Positions 21,792-33,334 of a stretch of DNA of 64,000 nucleotides are shown here, one piece after another. Under the pieces are notes generated by a model. That model saw only the letters and a list, made by a program, of their open reading frames with translations. It had not been told where the DNA came from and made no database searches. The translations under genes were made by a program, and so were the position numbers. The DNA is from Lotus japonicus. Its lineage: Eukaryota; Streptophyta; Magnoliopsida; Fabales; Fabaceae. The first letter of the stretch is position 1; each line of letters starts with the position of its first letter. Where the stretch lies: the NCBI RefSeq assembly GCF_012489685.1, contig NC_080042.1, positions 22,024,150 to 22,088,149 of the forward strand, in the 5' to 3' direction.

Positions 21792-22575
21792 GCATATTCT
21801 CAGTAAGTTTTAAGACTTTGCAAAATTTCCATAGTCTTGATGAGTTAATAGTAGCCATTACAATTTCTTCCCTACTTGCTTTCGGGATAATAGGAAGAGT
21901 TTGTCTAAAATCTCCCCCTAAAACCACAACTTTTCCACCAAAGGGCTTTCCCCCACCATAAACATCCCCAACTTCCATTATATCACGCAAGGTTCTATCA
22001 ACAGCCTCAAATGCCCACCTATTAACCATAGGTGCCTCATCCCATATAATTAAACTTGTATGTTTAAGCAACTCTGCCTTGTTACTACCCAGCCTAATAT
22101 TACAACATGAATCCTCATTTAACACAAGTGGGATACTAAATAACGAATGTGCAGTCCTCCCACCAGGTAACAAAAGAGATGCTATACCACTGGATGCAAC
22201 ATTCAACACAATCTTCCGCTCAGATCTTAATCTATAACTTAGAGTTTTCCAAAGAAAAGTTTTTCCTGTACCACCTGAACCATAGACAAAATAAAATCCT
22301 CCATCTGATTTATTAACTGCATCAATAACCTCATCATACACTTTCCTTTGACCATTATTCAACTTCATCAAATGGTCATTATGTTTAGCTGACATATCAT
22401 CAATGTCAAATCTTAACTCATTAAACAACATGACATTCTCAAACTGAGGGACTTCATCTGAAATAGGATACGGAATGCCAGGAAAATCCTTTAGTGTTTT
22501 CCCATTATTAACTAACATTTTTTCAAGCTCAACCAAACAAAGCGTCTTCAAAGTCTGATCATCCAAACGCAAAGC
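21792..22575 (-). pseudogene. Helitron PIF1-type helicase, truncated
   Basis: The frame contains Walker A (GSGGTGKT), Walker B (LIIWDEAPM) and the GGDFRQTLPI motif of SF1B PIF1-like helicases, the DNA-unwinding half of Helitron Rep-Hel proteins. It begins at a splice acceptor near 22575 and runs open to KLTEN, where the copia LTR interrupts it. The remaining helicase motifs should lie on the other side of the copia element, beyond position 1. It is the 3' part of the same gene as the Rep domain to the right. Confidence 0.92.
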
Positions 22576-22700
22576 TAGATAAAATAAAACAATTTATATA
22601 AAGTCAAAATAACAATTACTTTAACACCCACAAAGAAATGACATGTACAAAACATAAATATATACATGTATATAAACAAATACATAAATAAATAAAAAAT
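22576..22700 (-). other. Intron of Helitron Rep-Hel gene
   Basis: This AT-rich stretch lies between a GT donor after CSP codons (near 22700) and the AG acceptor before ALRLDDQ. No coding potential is seen. Confidence 0.5.
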
Positions 22701-24009
22701 ACCTGGACTGCAAAGTAATTTCCTTCGCTTATAAAGAATTCCATCGGCTAACAACCTCCAAGTTTCCTAAAAAACTTTTCCTGGTGTGACAATTGAATTA
22801 GATAATAGCAACACCATAAACAACTTTCTAACAGACATACCACCTGACAATTCAGCACAATCAATTAATCCATCAATAAATTCTTTATCATCCTCTAATA
22901 ATCCCAAGGCAGAACATGCTTCCTGAAAGCTCACTCGAACAACACCATCAACAGTTCTCAAATCGGCATAACTTGTGCATCCACATTGTAGATTTAACAA
23001 TAAACGCAAATAATATACCTCCCCACACCCCAAAGGTATAAAATTCATTCTTCCAATGGTAAACCCTCTTTTGCGTGGTCGCCACTCTTTATCTTTAGGA
23101 TGCCAAACAAATAACTGCGGATACTCAGCATATGTCAAATGCCTACCATGTTCATATATCATATTAGCAACCATCCACCCAGTAAACATTGTTTCAGAGA
23201 TCTGACCTCTTTGAACGACCCTATCAATTGGTTCTTCATTACCATATAATACAACTTGTTTGTTGGGCATATGAAAAGGTAATCGCTGAACGGGAGGCCA
23301 ATGATCATGAATACGAAATGAAAATGATCTCCAAGCAGCTTCACAAGCAGACAAATAACGACAATCATAATATTGTTGGATCTCATCAACCTCCGGCACA
23401 TTTTGTCCTTCATTACATTCATTTTTCATTGAAACTGTAACCCGATCAACTCCTTTGTTGATATACTTAAATAAGTATTTGATGCAATTCGATTTGTTAC
23501 AATATTCAATGTTAATGTGGGCTTGGTACTTCATCAACAATTTTGCATTATAAGGAACAACATACCCATTATCTAATTGAACATCACGTCTTTCAACAAA
23601 AACACCAGTGTTCCTCCTTCGATATGTCGGATAACCATCAATGTCAAATGAGGTCTTATCCACATATTTCTTAGGAAAAAATTTGGAACACCGACCATTT
23701 ACCATGCACAGAGAATTTTTCCTACTACTACCACATGGACCATGGACCATGAACATAGAAACAACTTCAAATAGTTTCGGGCTAGCAACTGGATCAGGTA
23801 ACTCTGCACATATAACTGAATCAATTTTCTCAGGTGTTGTTAGCTTTGAACCAGGCGCTAACCAAATAAGTATATGGGCATGTGGAAGTCCCCTCTTTTG
23901 AAACTCAATGGTATACATTCCTATAAATAAATTAATCACCCATATAATATTTTTCAATATCTACATATATATATATATATATATATTATATTCAATTGAA
24001 ATATTACTA
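22701..24009 (-). pseudogene. Helitron Rep (HUH Y2 endonuclease) domain
   Basis: The main frame (22767-23938) has the HUH motif in KRGLPHAHILIW and the two-tyrosine region NCIKYLFKYINKG, the nicking and ligating residues of rolling-circle Helitron transposase. Conserved Cys patterns (CGSSRKNSLCM, GRCSKFFPK) lie between. A short AT-rich intron (about 23939-24009) precedes it. Downstream, the coding sequence meets an in-frame TAG (22767-22769) where the family continues with an ETWRLLADGIL-type segment; that segment follows immediately, so this is a nonsense change. The domain is intact in its catalytic residues, but the gene is dead. Confidence 0.9.
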
Positions 24010-25455
24010 ACCAGCTGAGACTTTCCCAAAATATTGACCTTTCCTCAAATCACGCATTAACTGCTTCACTTTAATATGAAAAACCCGACACGAGATATCA
24101 GGGCGATCATAGGCATTCAAGCCTTTTTCAGAAACACACCTTTGAATTTCAAGCCACTTTGGGTTGCAAGTAACAGTTATAAAAAGATCTGGTTATCCAA
24201 CATGTTTACAGATTGCCATTGCATCTTGACAATTGTTAAACATATATCTTCTTCCACCAGTAAATGATGAAGGTAGAACTATCCTTGTTCCAACTGATGC
24301 TGAATCGACATCACCTTTCTCCATAGCCTCCTCCAATCCAGATAAGAAGTCCCGACGTATTGTCTTTTGATTACCCTTGATATGATAATCTTTGAGCCTC
24401 AATCATCGAATAACAATCCACAAGAAATTGTTGGAATAATCTTCTACTACGCAATATAACTGAATCCTCTCTCATTCTTTCATGAATTCTAAAAGAAATA
24501 AATTCTCTCAAAGATACTCGTACTCTCTTTTTAAAAACACGACCATCTCCATCTTGGCGAAACAAAATATCTTCTTTATATCCATCTTCTCCATTAGGAA
24601 AAAGCAAAGGATATTGCAACGGTAAAAATGAAGTGTGTGTCTCATGAATTCTTCTAAGAGTACCATCCATTGAACTAACAACTATGTCTCGACCACAATC
24701 AGTAGAATCAAAATCACCAACAATTAAACCAGCTACCTCATCCACAGAAGGTAAATTGTACACTCTTGGGTCTTTGGGTCTAGCCCTAAACAATCTTAGA
24801 GAAATCCTTAACAATGGGTTGATAGAAATGAAATCACGTACCTTTCGAAATGATTTCACCAAGACATTACACTCATCAACCATTGCCAAAAGATCTTCAA
24901 TTAAGGATTTGTTTAGCTTACAACTTCCATCCGAATTCCTAAACAATAAAACAAAAATATTAATAACATTAAAACATAATATACAACATTCATAAGAAAA
25001 AATAGCATTTACGTACCTAAAGTGTGAACTTCGATTTTGGATCTCATTCTGAGTATCATAAACATAAAGTTGGGCAAATTTAGGAGTCTCTCCCACATTT
25101 GGAAGCAAGCTACCAATACGATGATAATTTTGCCTACTAATAACAAATTGTGGTGGACCGCCTCCGTCATTTAGACCACTTTCAATTTTTCCACCAAATG
25201 AAGTAAAAGCAAAAGCACTATTATAACTTCTTATATTTGCTAAGAATTCTCGACTACGAACATCATTTCCCATTATCAAATCCCATAATAAAGTCGGTGG
25301 CTTCCTGAAGAAAGGAACTAACACTTTTCCGTTTAGACAACACAGAGAAAAAATTGTGGGAATATTATTCTTTTTCTTTCTAACTCCTTCAGCATACCAA
25401 TGCAAAGCCCCACAATACTGACACTCATACTTCATGTCTCCAATATCAAAATATT
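24010..25455 (-). pseudogene. Helitron helicase-like N-terminal domain and Rep start
   Basis: The exon from 25455 reads EYFDIGDMKYECQYCGALHW, a CxxC zinc-binding start typical of plant Helitron proteins, then FAFTSFGGKIESGLNDGGG and FRIHERMREDSVILRSRRLFQQFLVDCYSMIEAQRL of the Helitron-like N domain. A short intron lies at about 24940-25017. Near 24400 two bases are missing after QRLSY, shifting the frame to KGNQKTIRRDFLSGLEEA. At about 24190 a Tyr-type codon has become TAA before PDLFITVTCNPKW. These lesions mark a decayed gene. Confidence 0.88.
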
Positions 25456-25542
25456 CTGCATTTAAATTCAATAACACTTACATGGAAAATTTTTCACAAT
25501 CAACCTTTAATTACAAATTTATATCATAAAACAATAATTTAC

Positions 25543-25650
25543 CCTCAAACTCATCTAAATTTTTACTGCAAGGCATATCATCTCGTTCACCATCTTCACT
25601 ATCTTCACTTTCATCACTTGATGAACAACCACTAAATGTTTGAACTTCAT
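25543..25650 (-). pseudogene. Acidic upstream exon of Helitron Rep gene
   Basis: One frame reads DEVQTFSGCSSSDESEDSEDG and ends DEFE before a GT donor, with an AG acceptor at its start. It lies just upstream of the CxxC exon and in phase with it. Confidence 0.6.
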
Positions 25651-27326
25651 CTACAAATAGTTGCAATTTATTATTATTTCATAAATAGAAAGAATAGAAC
25701 AAAAAATATAATAAACATTATTCAAAACCTCCATTAAAAAAAAAAGCAATTCTACTCTATTAATCAAAAAGTTAAGCGATATGCATAAAAATATTTACTT
25801 AAAAAAATAATTGATTTTATTTTAAGTGAATTTTTTGAATAAAATAATTTTTTATTTAAGTTTGTCAATAAGTTTTTTTTACAAAAGATGCAATTTAAAA
25901 CCATTTGGAGATAAATATTTCAAATATAAATTAGGAGCAATATGGACCATTTAAATTTTTAAGAGTGTGTTTCATTATGTTCCACCATTTTCTAAAGAAC
26001 AAAAATGTGATATTCCAAGAGCATTTAATTTTCTTTTCTTCTGCTCCATCATAAAAACATAACAATCACAGAACTAAACTCAAATGTGACATTCCATTCA
26101 CAAATGTCTACCAAACAATACTTTAAATTAAAAATCAAAATCATGGTTGGAAAATGGAAATGAACTGTCCTAGACACCAAAAATTGGCCATAAAATTATT
26201 TAAATTATATACCCCGGCAGCTTATCACAACAAGATAATCACTACTAATTAACATGCTAAGTTAATTAACTCAACTGAATTTCTCTTGGCGCATATATCT
26301 TTGGCCTCTCGGAAAACATTTCTTTTTGTTACCCCTTGTTCTTTCTTCAGATAATGAGGGCACCGATCCCTGTCCAATACCTTACCAAAAAAAACACAAA
26401 GGATTAATAAGCTCAGCTCTTCTTCATATATTCATATCAAACACTTTTAATCATAATTCTTTCACACAATTGATATAGAAGGAACACATATTTACCTGTT
26501 GATTTGCTACTGGACGACATTACTCTTTTATATTTTCTAGGAACACCAGCCATGACAAAGCACCACAAATCTGCCCACACTAATTACCTAAAAATTTAAC
26601 AAACATGATACTAATTAAATGAATATGCCAGAAAAAAAAACCAATTGTTCCTCACTGGTTATACTTCAAGTCTTACCTATTCTTTTGGACAACAAATCTA
26701 AGGTAAGAGCTTAGAAAATAAGGGCAATAAACAAAACACAATGATCACCTAACTTACATGCTCTTCACAAATGAAATTTTACAACCTACTTGTACTATAT
26801 TTATACTGAAAATGTGTTTTTTTTGCCTCCACGGGTGTTAAAGGTATTACCTCTATAGCAAACTAAATCCAATATACTTAGAGTCACTTTTTCATGAAAA
26901 TGATTCTTCCCAAAAAAGTAACCAATTCATTACAAAAGTCAATACTTCTCTAGTACACAATTTTTTAAAATTTTAATGCGTTACACTTTTTACATGATAA
27001 AACAACTCTTCATCCTTATATTTTGTCATCGATATAGCTTCTAGAACAAAGATAAGCTAAAAAAACTTTTCCACGAATGACAAAAATTTACTAATAAATG
27101 TTAACTTTTTACAATGCTATGTGAACTTCTCTTAGTCAAGTACCCTATGTTATGTACTGAATACATATAACCTCTATCATAAATAGCGTACTACCAAATT
27201 CAAATAACAAAATTATACATACTTCATAAATCAGGTATTTACATATACTATACTATTAAAGTAAGAACAAAATAATTTTCCCACTAATACTTTATGGTAA
27301 CCCAAATTTGATTAAAATACATTGCG
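25651..27326. other. AT-rich Helitron sequence without clear genes
   Basis: Apart from the tentative exons at 26275-26553 I see only AT-rich sequence with homopolymer runs. No repeats or RNA genes are recognised. Confidence 0.5.
26275..26553 (-). pseudogene. First exons of Helitron Rep gene (tentative)
   Basis: A minus-strand ATG at 26553 opens MAGVPRKYKRVMSSSSKST, with a GT donor at 26495. The next exon from 26380 continues in phase with basic residues (RTRGNKKKCFPRGQRYM) to a TGA. A basic start of this kind followed by an acidic exon is plausible for a Helitron protein, but the joins are by eye only and the link from here to 25650 is unproven. Confidence 0.4.
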
Positions 27327-27356
27327 TTACATCATACATTTTATTTTCCCTAAAGT

Positions 27357-27749
27357 CTAGAATGGAGGATCCTTCCTCATTCTTCTGCACTCTTGACGCT
27401 GCTCTGACCTCTCCCTCTCCAGACGATCCAGTGAATACTGGATCTTGTTGAGACTGACGTTCAGATCTTCCCTCTCCATAACCTCTTCTGTTGTCTTGAG
27501 CTTCTCCTCTATGGTCTTCCTTTCTTCCAGTAGCCTCAGCTCAAGCTGGCTGAGTTCTTGAACTTCTTCCACGAAGGCAAGAAATTCCTTCAAGTCGTTC
27601 TTCAGCTCTGGACGAAGGTCCTCCTTAAGCAGTGTCCTCGTTAGCTCTGATATGGTCGTTGTACCCTCTGGATGCCTTATGTTCAGGAACAAGTCCTCCT
27701 CACAGGCCTTCCTTCTAAGCTCTTCAAGTGCTTCCATGTATGATGCCAT
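27357..27749 (-). CDS. Antisense coiled-coil protein (copy B)
   Basis: A 130-residue ORF begins MASYMEALEELRRKACEED and ends RRMRKDPPF, the same length as copy A and opposite to its element fragment. It is nearly identical to the ORF at 38944-39336 and clearly diverged from copy A, with differences such as V/M, K/R and L/M that keep the charge pattern and heptad leucines. The TATA box is at 27797-27804, about 50 bases upstream of the ATG. Function is unknown. Confidence 0.7.
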   Translation of the reverse strand: MASYMEALEELRRKACEEDLFLNIRHPEGTTTISELTRTLLKEDLRPELKNDLKEFLAFVEEVQELSQLELRLLEERKTIEEKLKTTEEVMEREDLNVSLNKIQYSLDRLERERSEQRQECRRMRKDPPF

Positions 27750-27796
27750 TTTTTTTAATTGTTCCAGTTGTGAAGCTTACCCTCTTTCTCCATCGC

Positions 27797-27804
27797 TTTA
27801 TATA
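27797..27804 (-). promoter_or_regulatory. TATA box for antisense ORF copy B
   Basis: The minus strand reads TATATAAA in a block conserved with 1560-1762 of copy A, including the CTTAACCTCGAGAAACTGTA element upstream. Confidence 0.5.
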
Positions 27805-28502
27805 GGCTTCACTTTCTCTCTGAAAGTTAATGCTTCTACAGTTTCTCGAGGTTAAGTTCTTGGTAACTGACACCTTTCATTACTTCCTTGGCCGGTGGTA
27901 AACGTTCTTCTTTTGCATTAACTCTTCTATTTATTTCGCCTAACTCTGATTCTTGCATCATTTTATTTTTTCTTCAAACTTAGAAATTCTCTAAGGGGGA
28001 GTACCTTGTACTTCAAGCTAAGTTTTTCACACCCCAAGCTTTTTGCTTATGACAAAAAGGGGGAGTACAACCCAGTTTTTGATGTGTAAGATGTGTTAGT
28101 GTGATTTATTTTTCTTTTGGAGAATTTAAGAGTTCCACTTTTATGACCATAGATGTGTCACTAGGCAAATACAAGGAATACATTTCACTTCTTCTGAAGT
28201 GATATTAGTTTGACTCCGACCCAAAACTCTGATACCTTGTCCGTTGACTCTGAATACTTATGTGCTCTGATTATTCTATTTCATCTATGTCATAAGTTTT
28301 TCACTCTGAACTCTTATATTATTTAGCTCAGAATCTAGATTCAGAGGGAGCTAAGCTCAGAATCAAGTGGTGGCTTGAATTCAGAATGAACAAGATAAAC
28401 TATTCACATCAGGATAAGTCTTATTCTATATCCCTAAACTCTGAGTGAATTCAGTTTATTGTTTAAGAATTGTTCATCAAAAATCTTAGTTTTGTCATCA
28501 TC

Positions 28503-28516
28503 AAAAAGGGGGAGAT
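28503..28516 (+). other. PPT of SIRE fragment B
   Basis: AAAAAGGGGGAGAT directly precedes the LTR start TGTAAG at 28517. Confidence 0.85.
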
Positions 28517-28892
28517 TGTAAGATCAAGTTTTGATCTAGTAGTACAACTCTATGTTTTGATGATTACAAGTTAACCTTTTGATATGAACAATTATGGTAC
28601 TCTAACGTGTTTTTCTGAGTGTGCTATTTACAGGCTCTGACCTTGATTCTGTCTCACACAAATCACAAGCACTGTGCATAAAGAGTGACCCAAGCAACGC
28701 TTTCGCATTCTCCATGTTCACTCTGAACAGTGGAAAAGCTTCAAAAGATCTGAAGTCTTACAAACTCTGATATGGACTCAGTAACCAGAAGTTCTGGAGA
28801 TCCAGAAGATCTGGCAACCAAAAGACTCTGAAGACTCAGAAGCTCTGATGGTGTAGAAGACTCTGACAAACCAGACTCTGAAGAGTGAAGAC
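28517..28892 (+). mobile_element. Partial SIRE-type LTR (fragment B)
   Basis: The first ~375 bases of the LTR, related to the minus strand of 580-955, are truncated at a GAAGAGTGAAGAC junction. Confidence 0.8.
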
Positions 28893-29175
28893 TGAAATTA
28901 TAATTTCAATGCGCAAACCATACACAACTTATATAACTTAATTTACTTTATTCCTACTCACCCTCTTTTATTATTTGGACAACAAAATTCCCACAACCAT
29001 TCCCATAATTCTATAACAGAAAACAGCTGTTTCAACATAACGAAATTATATAATTTTAGAAAACAGAAACATTCATAAATGAACATAGGTCAAGAGAACA
29101 AACTCTCCCTTGTGACTAAATAAAAGATCAAGACAACAAAGCAACAATAGGAAATAGACCAAGCAAGACCAAATA
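28893..29175. repeat. Segment X, copy 1
   Basis: A stretch of about 280 bases of unknown origin follows the truncated LTR in fragments B, C and D (other copies at 40475-40754 and 44219-44504). It is AT-rich with no ORF of note. Sequence to its right differs between copy 1 and the others, so X with the SIRE piece moved or was duplicated as a block. Confidence 0.75.
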
Positions 29176-30384
29176 AAAAAAAATAGATAAAACATGCATT
29201 CAGCTTTAGTTTCAAAACAAAATTTAAGCAAATAAAAATCTGGTCAACAAAGAAATAAATTATTTTACTTATACTAAATTACGGTCAAAAAATATACATG
29301 ATATATCAAGTTTTTTTACTGATTGATTCTGAAATTGAGAAGGAATTAAAAAGATTAATAAATACAATAATGATTTGTTTTTTAAAATAGTTGGTGGATA
29401 TAATATTTTAATACTAATCAGTAATAGAATAAAAATCTTATCATTATGCTGTTGAACTCAATCAGTTTTCATGTGCACCCCATGTAAAGCTGTTTTCATT
29501 GTGGCAGTGAATATACATGAAACTCAGTGATACTGGTCAATACTTCATTTTCCCATGGTTATCACAAACATTTTGAATTATGATTTTACTCATAACTATC
29601 CCCCAATACCCGTGCATGCAAGGCACCGTCCAACTGTTTCTGTTTTTTTTCTTTTGGTCAAAGTCTCATTGCCATTAAAAGAAGCCCAAGTGCACTCGAG
29701 GAGTAACCTTTTCCACAATGCAGCAGCAAAAACAGTAGAAACACAAGCCACAGTACAAGTTAGCCTCTGCTCAAGAGAAAAATATATAACAAACAAGATT
29801 GGAACAAAGGAGGATAGTTTGTCAGTCACAAATAAAACACTTGAAGCTTGACTTTTCTCTTTAAGCCAGTTCCAGAACCTAAATAGTATCAGATCATGAA
29901 CACTGAATACTTACATATAACAAAAGAAGTTGAAACCCTGAAATCATTTTACTCTTAATGATACAAATTCTATCCCAAAAAAAACTTTCACATAAAAAGT
30001 ACTTAAATAACATAAACTCCAAAGTCAATAAAAACCCAAACACAATACAGCAAAACTATATAACATGTATATGACAAAATAATAACTCGATATTCAAAGA
30101 ACTATACAAGATCATCAACTTATATATAAACATGGATACATACATTCATTACATAAACAATTTTAGTCATCAAGTAGTTAACAAAACAAGACTACAAATT
30201 GCTTAGAGTAAGCCAAAATAAACATTAACCTACAAACACTACCTAATATTCCAACTTATTAACCTACCAACTTCTTAGTTTCCTTGATATCAAATAGTGC
30301 AACTATGGTCTACAAAAAAACTACCCATAGTTATTAACTTGTTTTCAAAACCAAGGAATAAACACCCCCACTTTCACACAAGTA
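29176..30384. other. Intergenic AT-rich stretch
   Basis: I see no supported gene. Open frames of 98 codons (plus) and 77 codons (minus) overlap at 29555-29851 but lack recognisable motifs or duplicates in the window. It lies downstream of RPA-like gene A. Confidence 0.5.
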
Positions 30385-31021
30385 CTAATCTGTTCCATAC
30401 TTGCACTCCTTAAACTTCACATTCTGAAATTCTTCCTCCACAACAAATTCATCCTCTAGCTTTCTCTTGAATGATTTTGAGCAACCACCATATTCTGTAC
30501 TGCTCCTTTCAATAGCTGGCTTCACAATCACAGGGACCACTAAATCAGGAGGGCTTCCCAATAACTCCATATCTATCTCATAATCATCAAGTTTCAACTC
30601 AGAAAATGAACTGGGGAACTTTGCCTACAAGATATCAAATAAACAATTAACTATTTTACCAAATTGTTGTTTCCAATACTAACCCAGTAGAACAAAATTA
30701 AGCACCAAAATAACATAAACAAACCATAATGGGAGTCTCAACAGATGAATTTGCCATAAACACTTCCATAAGATCAAAATCATCACAAACACGTTTCACA
30801 GTATATGGATCCTCAAAGTTGTACACATTAACCAAATTCTTCTCAACCTTAAATAGCAAATCCCTTCCAACCAACCCTTCCTGCATAACAGTGGTAGCAC
30901 GAGTGCAGTTCGGATCCTAAACAATTTAACAATTGATGAATACATATTTAGAGATATTTAAACTCATCAACTAAGGCTAAATTAGACAACAAAATCGAAA
31001 ATAATCAAATCAAAATCATAA

Positions 31022-31026
31022 ATTCC

Positions 31027-31073
<47 letters not shown>
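31022..31073. repeat. Compound (CA)n(TA)n microsatellite
   Basis: An uninterrupted CA run is followed by a TA run, within an intron of RPA-like gene A between exons 8 and 9. Confidence 0.95.
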
Positions 31074-31074
<1 letters not shown>

Positions 31075-32985
31075 CCTCAACTTCATTTAGCATCTGACTA
31101 CATGTTTTCTTTAGCAGATTTTCAGCAATTGAATCGGGCATCACAAAATCAGCAGAATCTACCCCATCAGAGACTTGTAGCTTAATCCTAACAACATCAA
31201 GAACACAAGTCATTTAGGTTTTTATAAAAACAACACAACAACTAAGTACAACTTCAAACTCCTGAAAAATAAATATCCCTTGCAGATTTTAAATGTCAAG
31301 ATTTATAACATATACCTAGGAGCAACATAATTAACAAGTCTAAAGCAGCCAGAACAGTAATAATGCCCATTCTCATTCATAACTGCACGAGAGCACTTGC
31401 AAGCTAGGTACCACCAGCTATCATCTTCCAAAAGTGTAACTATCTTCGCTCGAACAACAAAATCTCCATCCTGCATTTATACATCTTAATTCATTCTTTC
31501 CACAAACACAAGGTACTAAAGAAATAAAACATCTCTTAATGAAAGAAATTACAAAAACCTCAATCGTTTCATTCAATGATTTCACAGTTTTTCTTGGATG
31601 ATTCTTAATAAAATCATCATACACTGAAACAACAGAATTTTCAATCATATTAAACCCAGCTTCATCAGCAAACTGAGTATCAGTCACCATAATCCTGAAA
31701 AAGAAGAAATAAAAGCACAAGTAGATTATATCCACCTAACTCAAAAAAAAAACCTTACTCTACAAAGAGGTTTCAATTTTGAACAAAAACATACTCATTC
31801 CAGAATGATAAAACCTCCGGGATTTGAGCGTTAAAACTTAGCCTCGTTGCACCCACTACACCTTGAAGCACACTTTTTCCTAAAAATACATGTTACATAA
31901 ATCAAGAAATTACCTACTTATTAAAAAAATACAAACAAAACACATCACCATTTATAGTCAAACAATATATCAAGTTTTATACAAGCTTTATACCTCTGAA
32001 TTTTTTTATTTTGGCTAACTGGAAAACCAAGATTGCTTCTTCAGTAGAATGTATAGACAGATAGTCCGTGACAAATTTGGCATGCTCTTCAAACAAAACA
32101 CATTGAACTCTCCCCCTAAATATAAAATTAACACAAACAAGAATGAAATTGTAAATACAGAGTAGACCAACAAACACATGCACTAAATAATAGTTTAGTT
32201 CTTAACTAAACAGGATATGAAAATTACTTGTCATCAGCAAGCTCTATGATCATCATTGTAAGGCCCAAGTTTTAAAGCTTTGGATAAGTGAATAAAATAA
32301 AAGAGTTTATTTGATTAAGATAAATTTGTAAAGGAAAAAGGTTCAGGAAAAGTCCAGGAATTTATCGAAAAACCGATAGGAGTTATTGCACGATTAACCT
32401 ATGCCTAATCCTAGGTCAAAGGTATTAGTGAATAGTTAATTTATACTTTAGGACGCGATGGAAACTAATTCCAAAAATCTTCAGAGAAATGTTAGAATTT
32501 CTCTTATTCGTCTATAAACAAGTATTTCGATGCGAAACCCTGGAACGTACGAACGTCAAATTCCAATTCTCGGATGTTTGCCGAAACGGAATCCCTGATA
32601 GTTCGAGAAACCTAAGATCGACGGACGATGAAGACTTTTTCTATTCGGAGCTTCAAATGAAGATTCCACCCGCGTTCGCCTATTTCTCTCGTTATTTGTA
32701 ATCTTTCTTCAGAAGGAAGTTTTCTCATCCGACATCCACTGCAAAAAGTAACTTATCGGGTAAAATAGTTTTACACCGACTTTGCGTTAGTCACCTAAAA
32801 TACAAGGAAACCTCTGTTGAGTTTTGGAATTCTGTCGCCAAAACCTATCTTAGAACTCACGGAGAATGAAGCCGGAAAAATAGGAATCATTCTTATATTT
32901 TTATTTTAACTCTATGAGTTAAATCCTCCGGTATCTAAACTAATCTGTACCGGTTTACAAAATATCTTCTCAAAATATCTCCCTA

Positions 32986-33209
32986 AAATATCTATTCGTT
33001 CTTATCCAGTCTTTGATAAATATCTATTCATTCTTATCCAATCTTTGATAAATATCTATTCGTTCTTATCCAATCTTTGATAAATATCTATTCGTTCTTA
33101 TCCAATCTTTGATTAATATCTATTCGTTCTTATCCAATTTCTGATAAATATCTATTCAACCTTATCCGATCCTTGATAAATATCTACTCATCCTTATTTA
33201 ATCTCTACA
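32986..33209 (+). repeat. 32-bp tandem repeat, seven units
   Basis: Units beginning AAATATCTATTCGTTCTTAT start at 32986, 33018, 33050, 33082, 33114, 33146 and 33178, exactly 32 bases apart. They lie upstream of the LTR TATA box. Degenerate copies continue to about 33260. This repeat is absent from the LTR at 16831. Confidence 0.92.
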
Positions 33210-33325
33210 AAATATCTTTACAAAATATCTTTACCAAAATATCTTCTCAAAAATATCTATCCATCCTTATCCATCCACCAATGCATCCTTATCCAAACTT
33301 TGCAAAATATCTCCATTTCCTTCAC

Positions 33326-33334
33326 TATATATAG
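33326..33334 (+). promoter_or_regulatory. TATA box of the solo LTR
   Basis: TATATATAG matches the boxes in the other long LTRs and lies about 1.07 kb from the U3 end. Confidence 0.5.

Larger units (their letters stand above)
27327..28892 (+). mobile_element. SIRE-type fragment B (3' end, plus strand)
   Basis: This piece contains the antisense small gene, the 3' untranslated region with three G5AG blocks, the PPT and about 375 bases of LTR. It begins abruptly just after where the env-like ORF would end and stops inside the LTR at a breakpoint shared with fragments C and D, so these copies descend from one chimeric piece. Confidence 0.85.

Noticed and set aside
29555..29851. 98-codon ORF and an overlapping minus-strand 77-codon ORF
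   Set aside because: No recognisable domain, no second copy and no promoter seen.
32489..32701. ORF in LTR U3 conserved as MLEFLLFV...FRCETLE, also at 13128-13385 and 20328-20585
   Set aside because: Nucleotide identity is high throughout, changes are not biased to synonymous sites, and the solo LTR at 57509 breaks the frame. It lies upstream of the TATA box, so it is probably chance.
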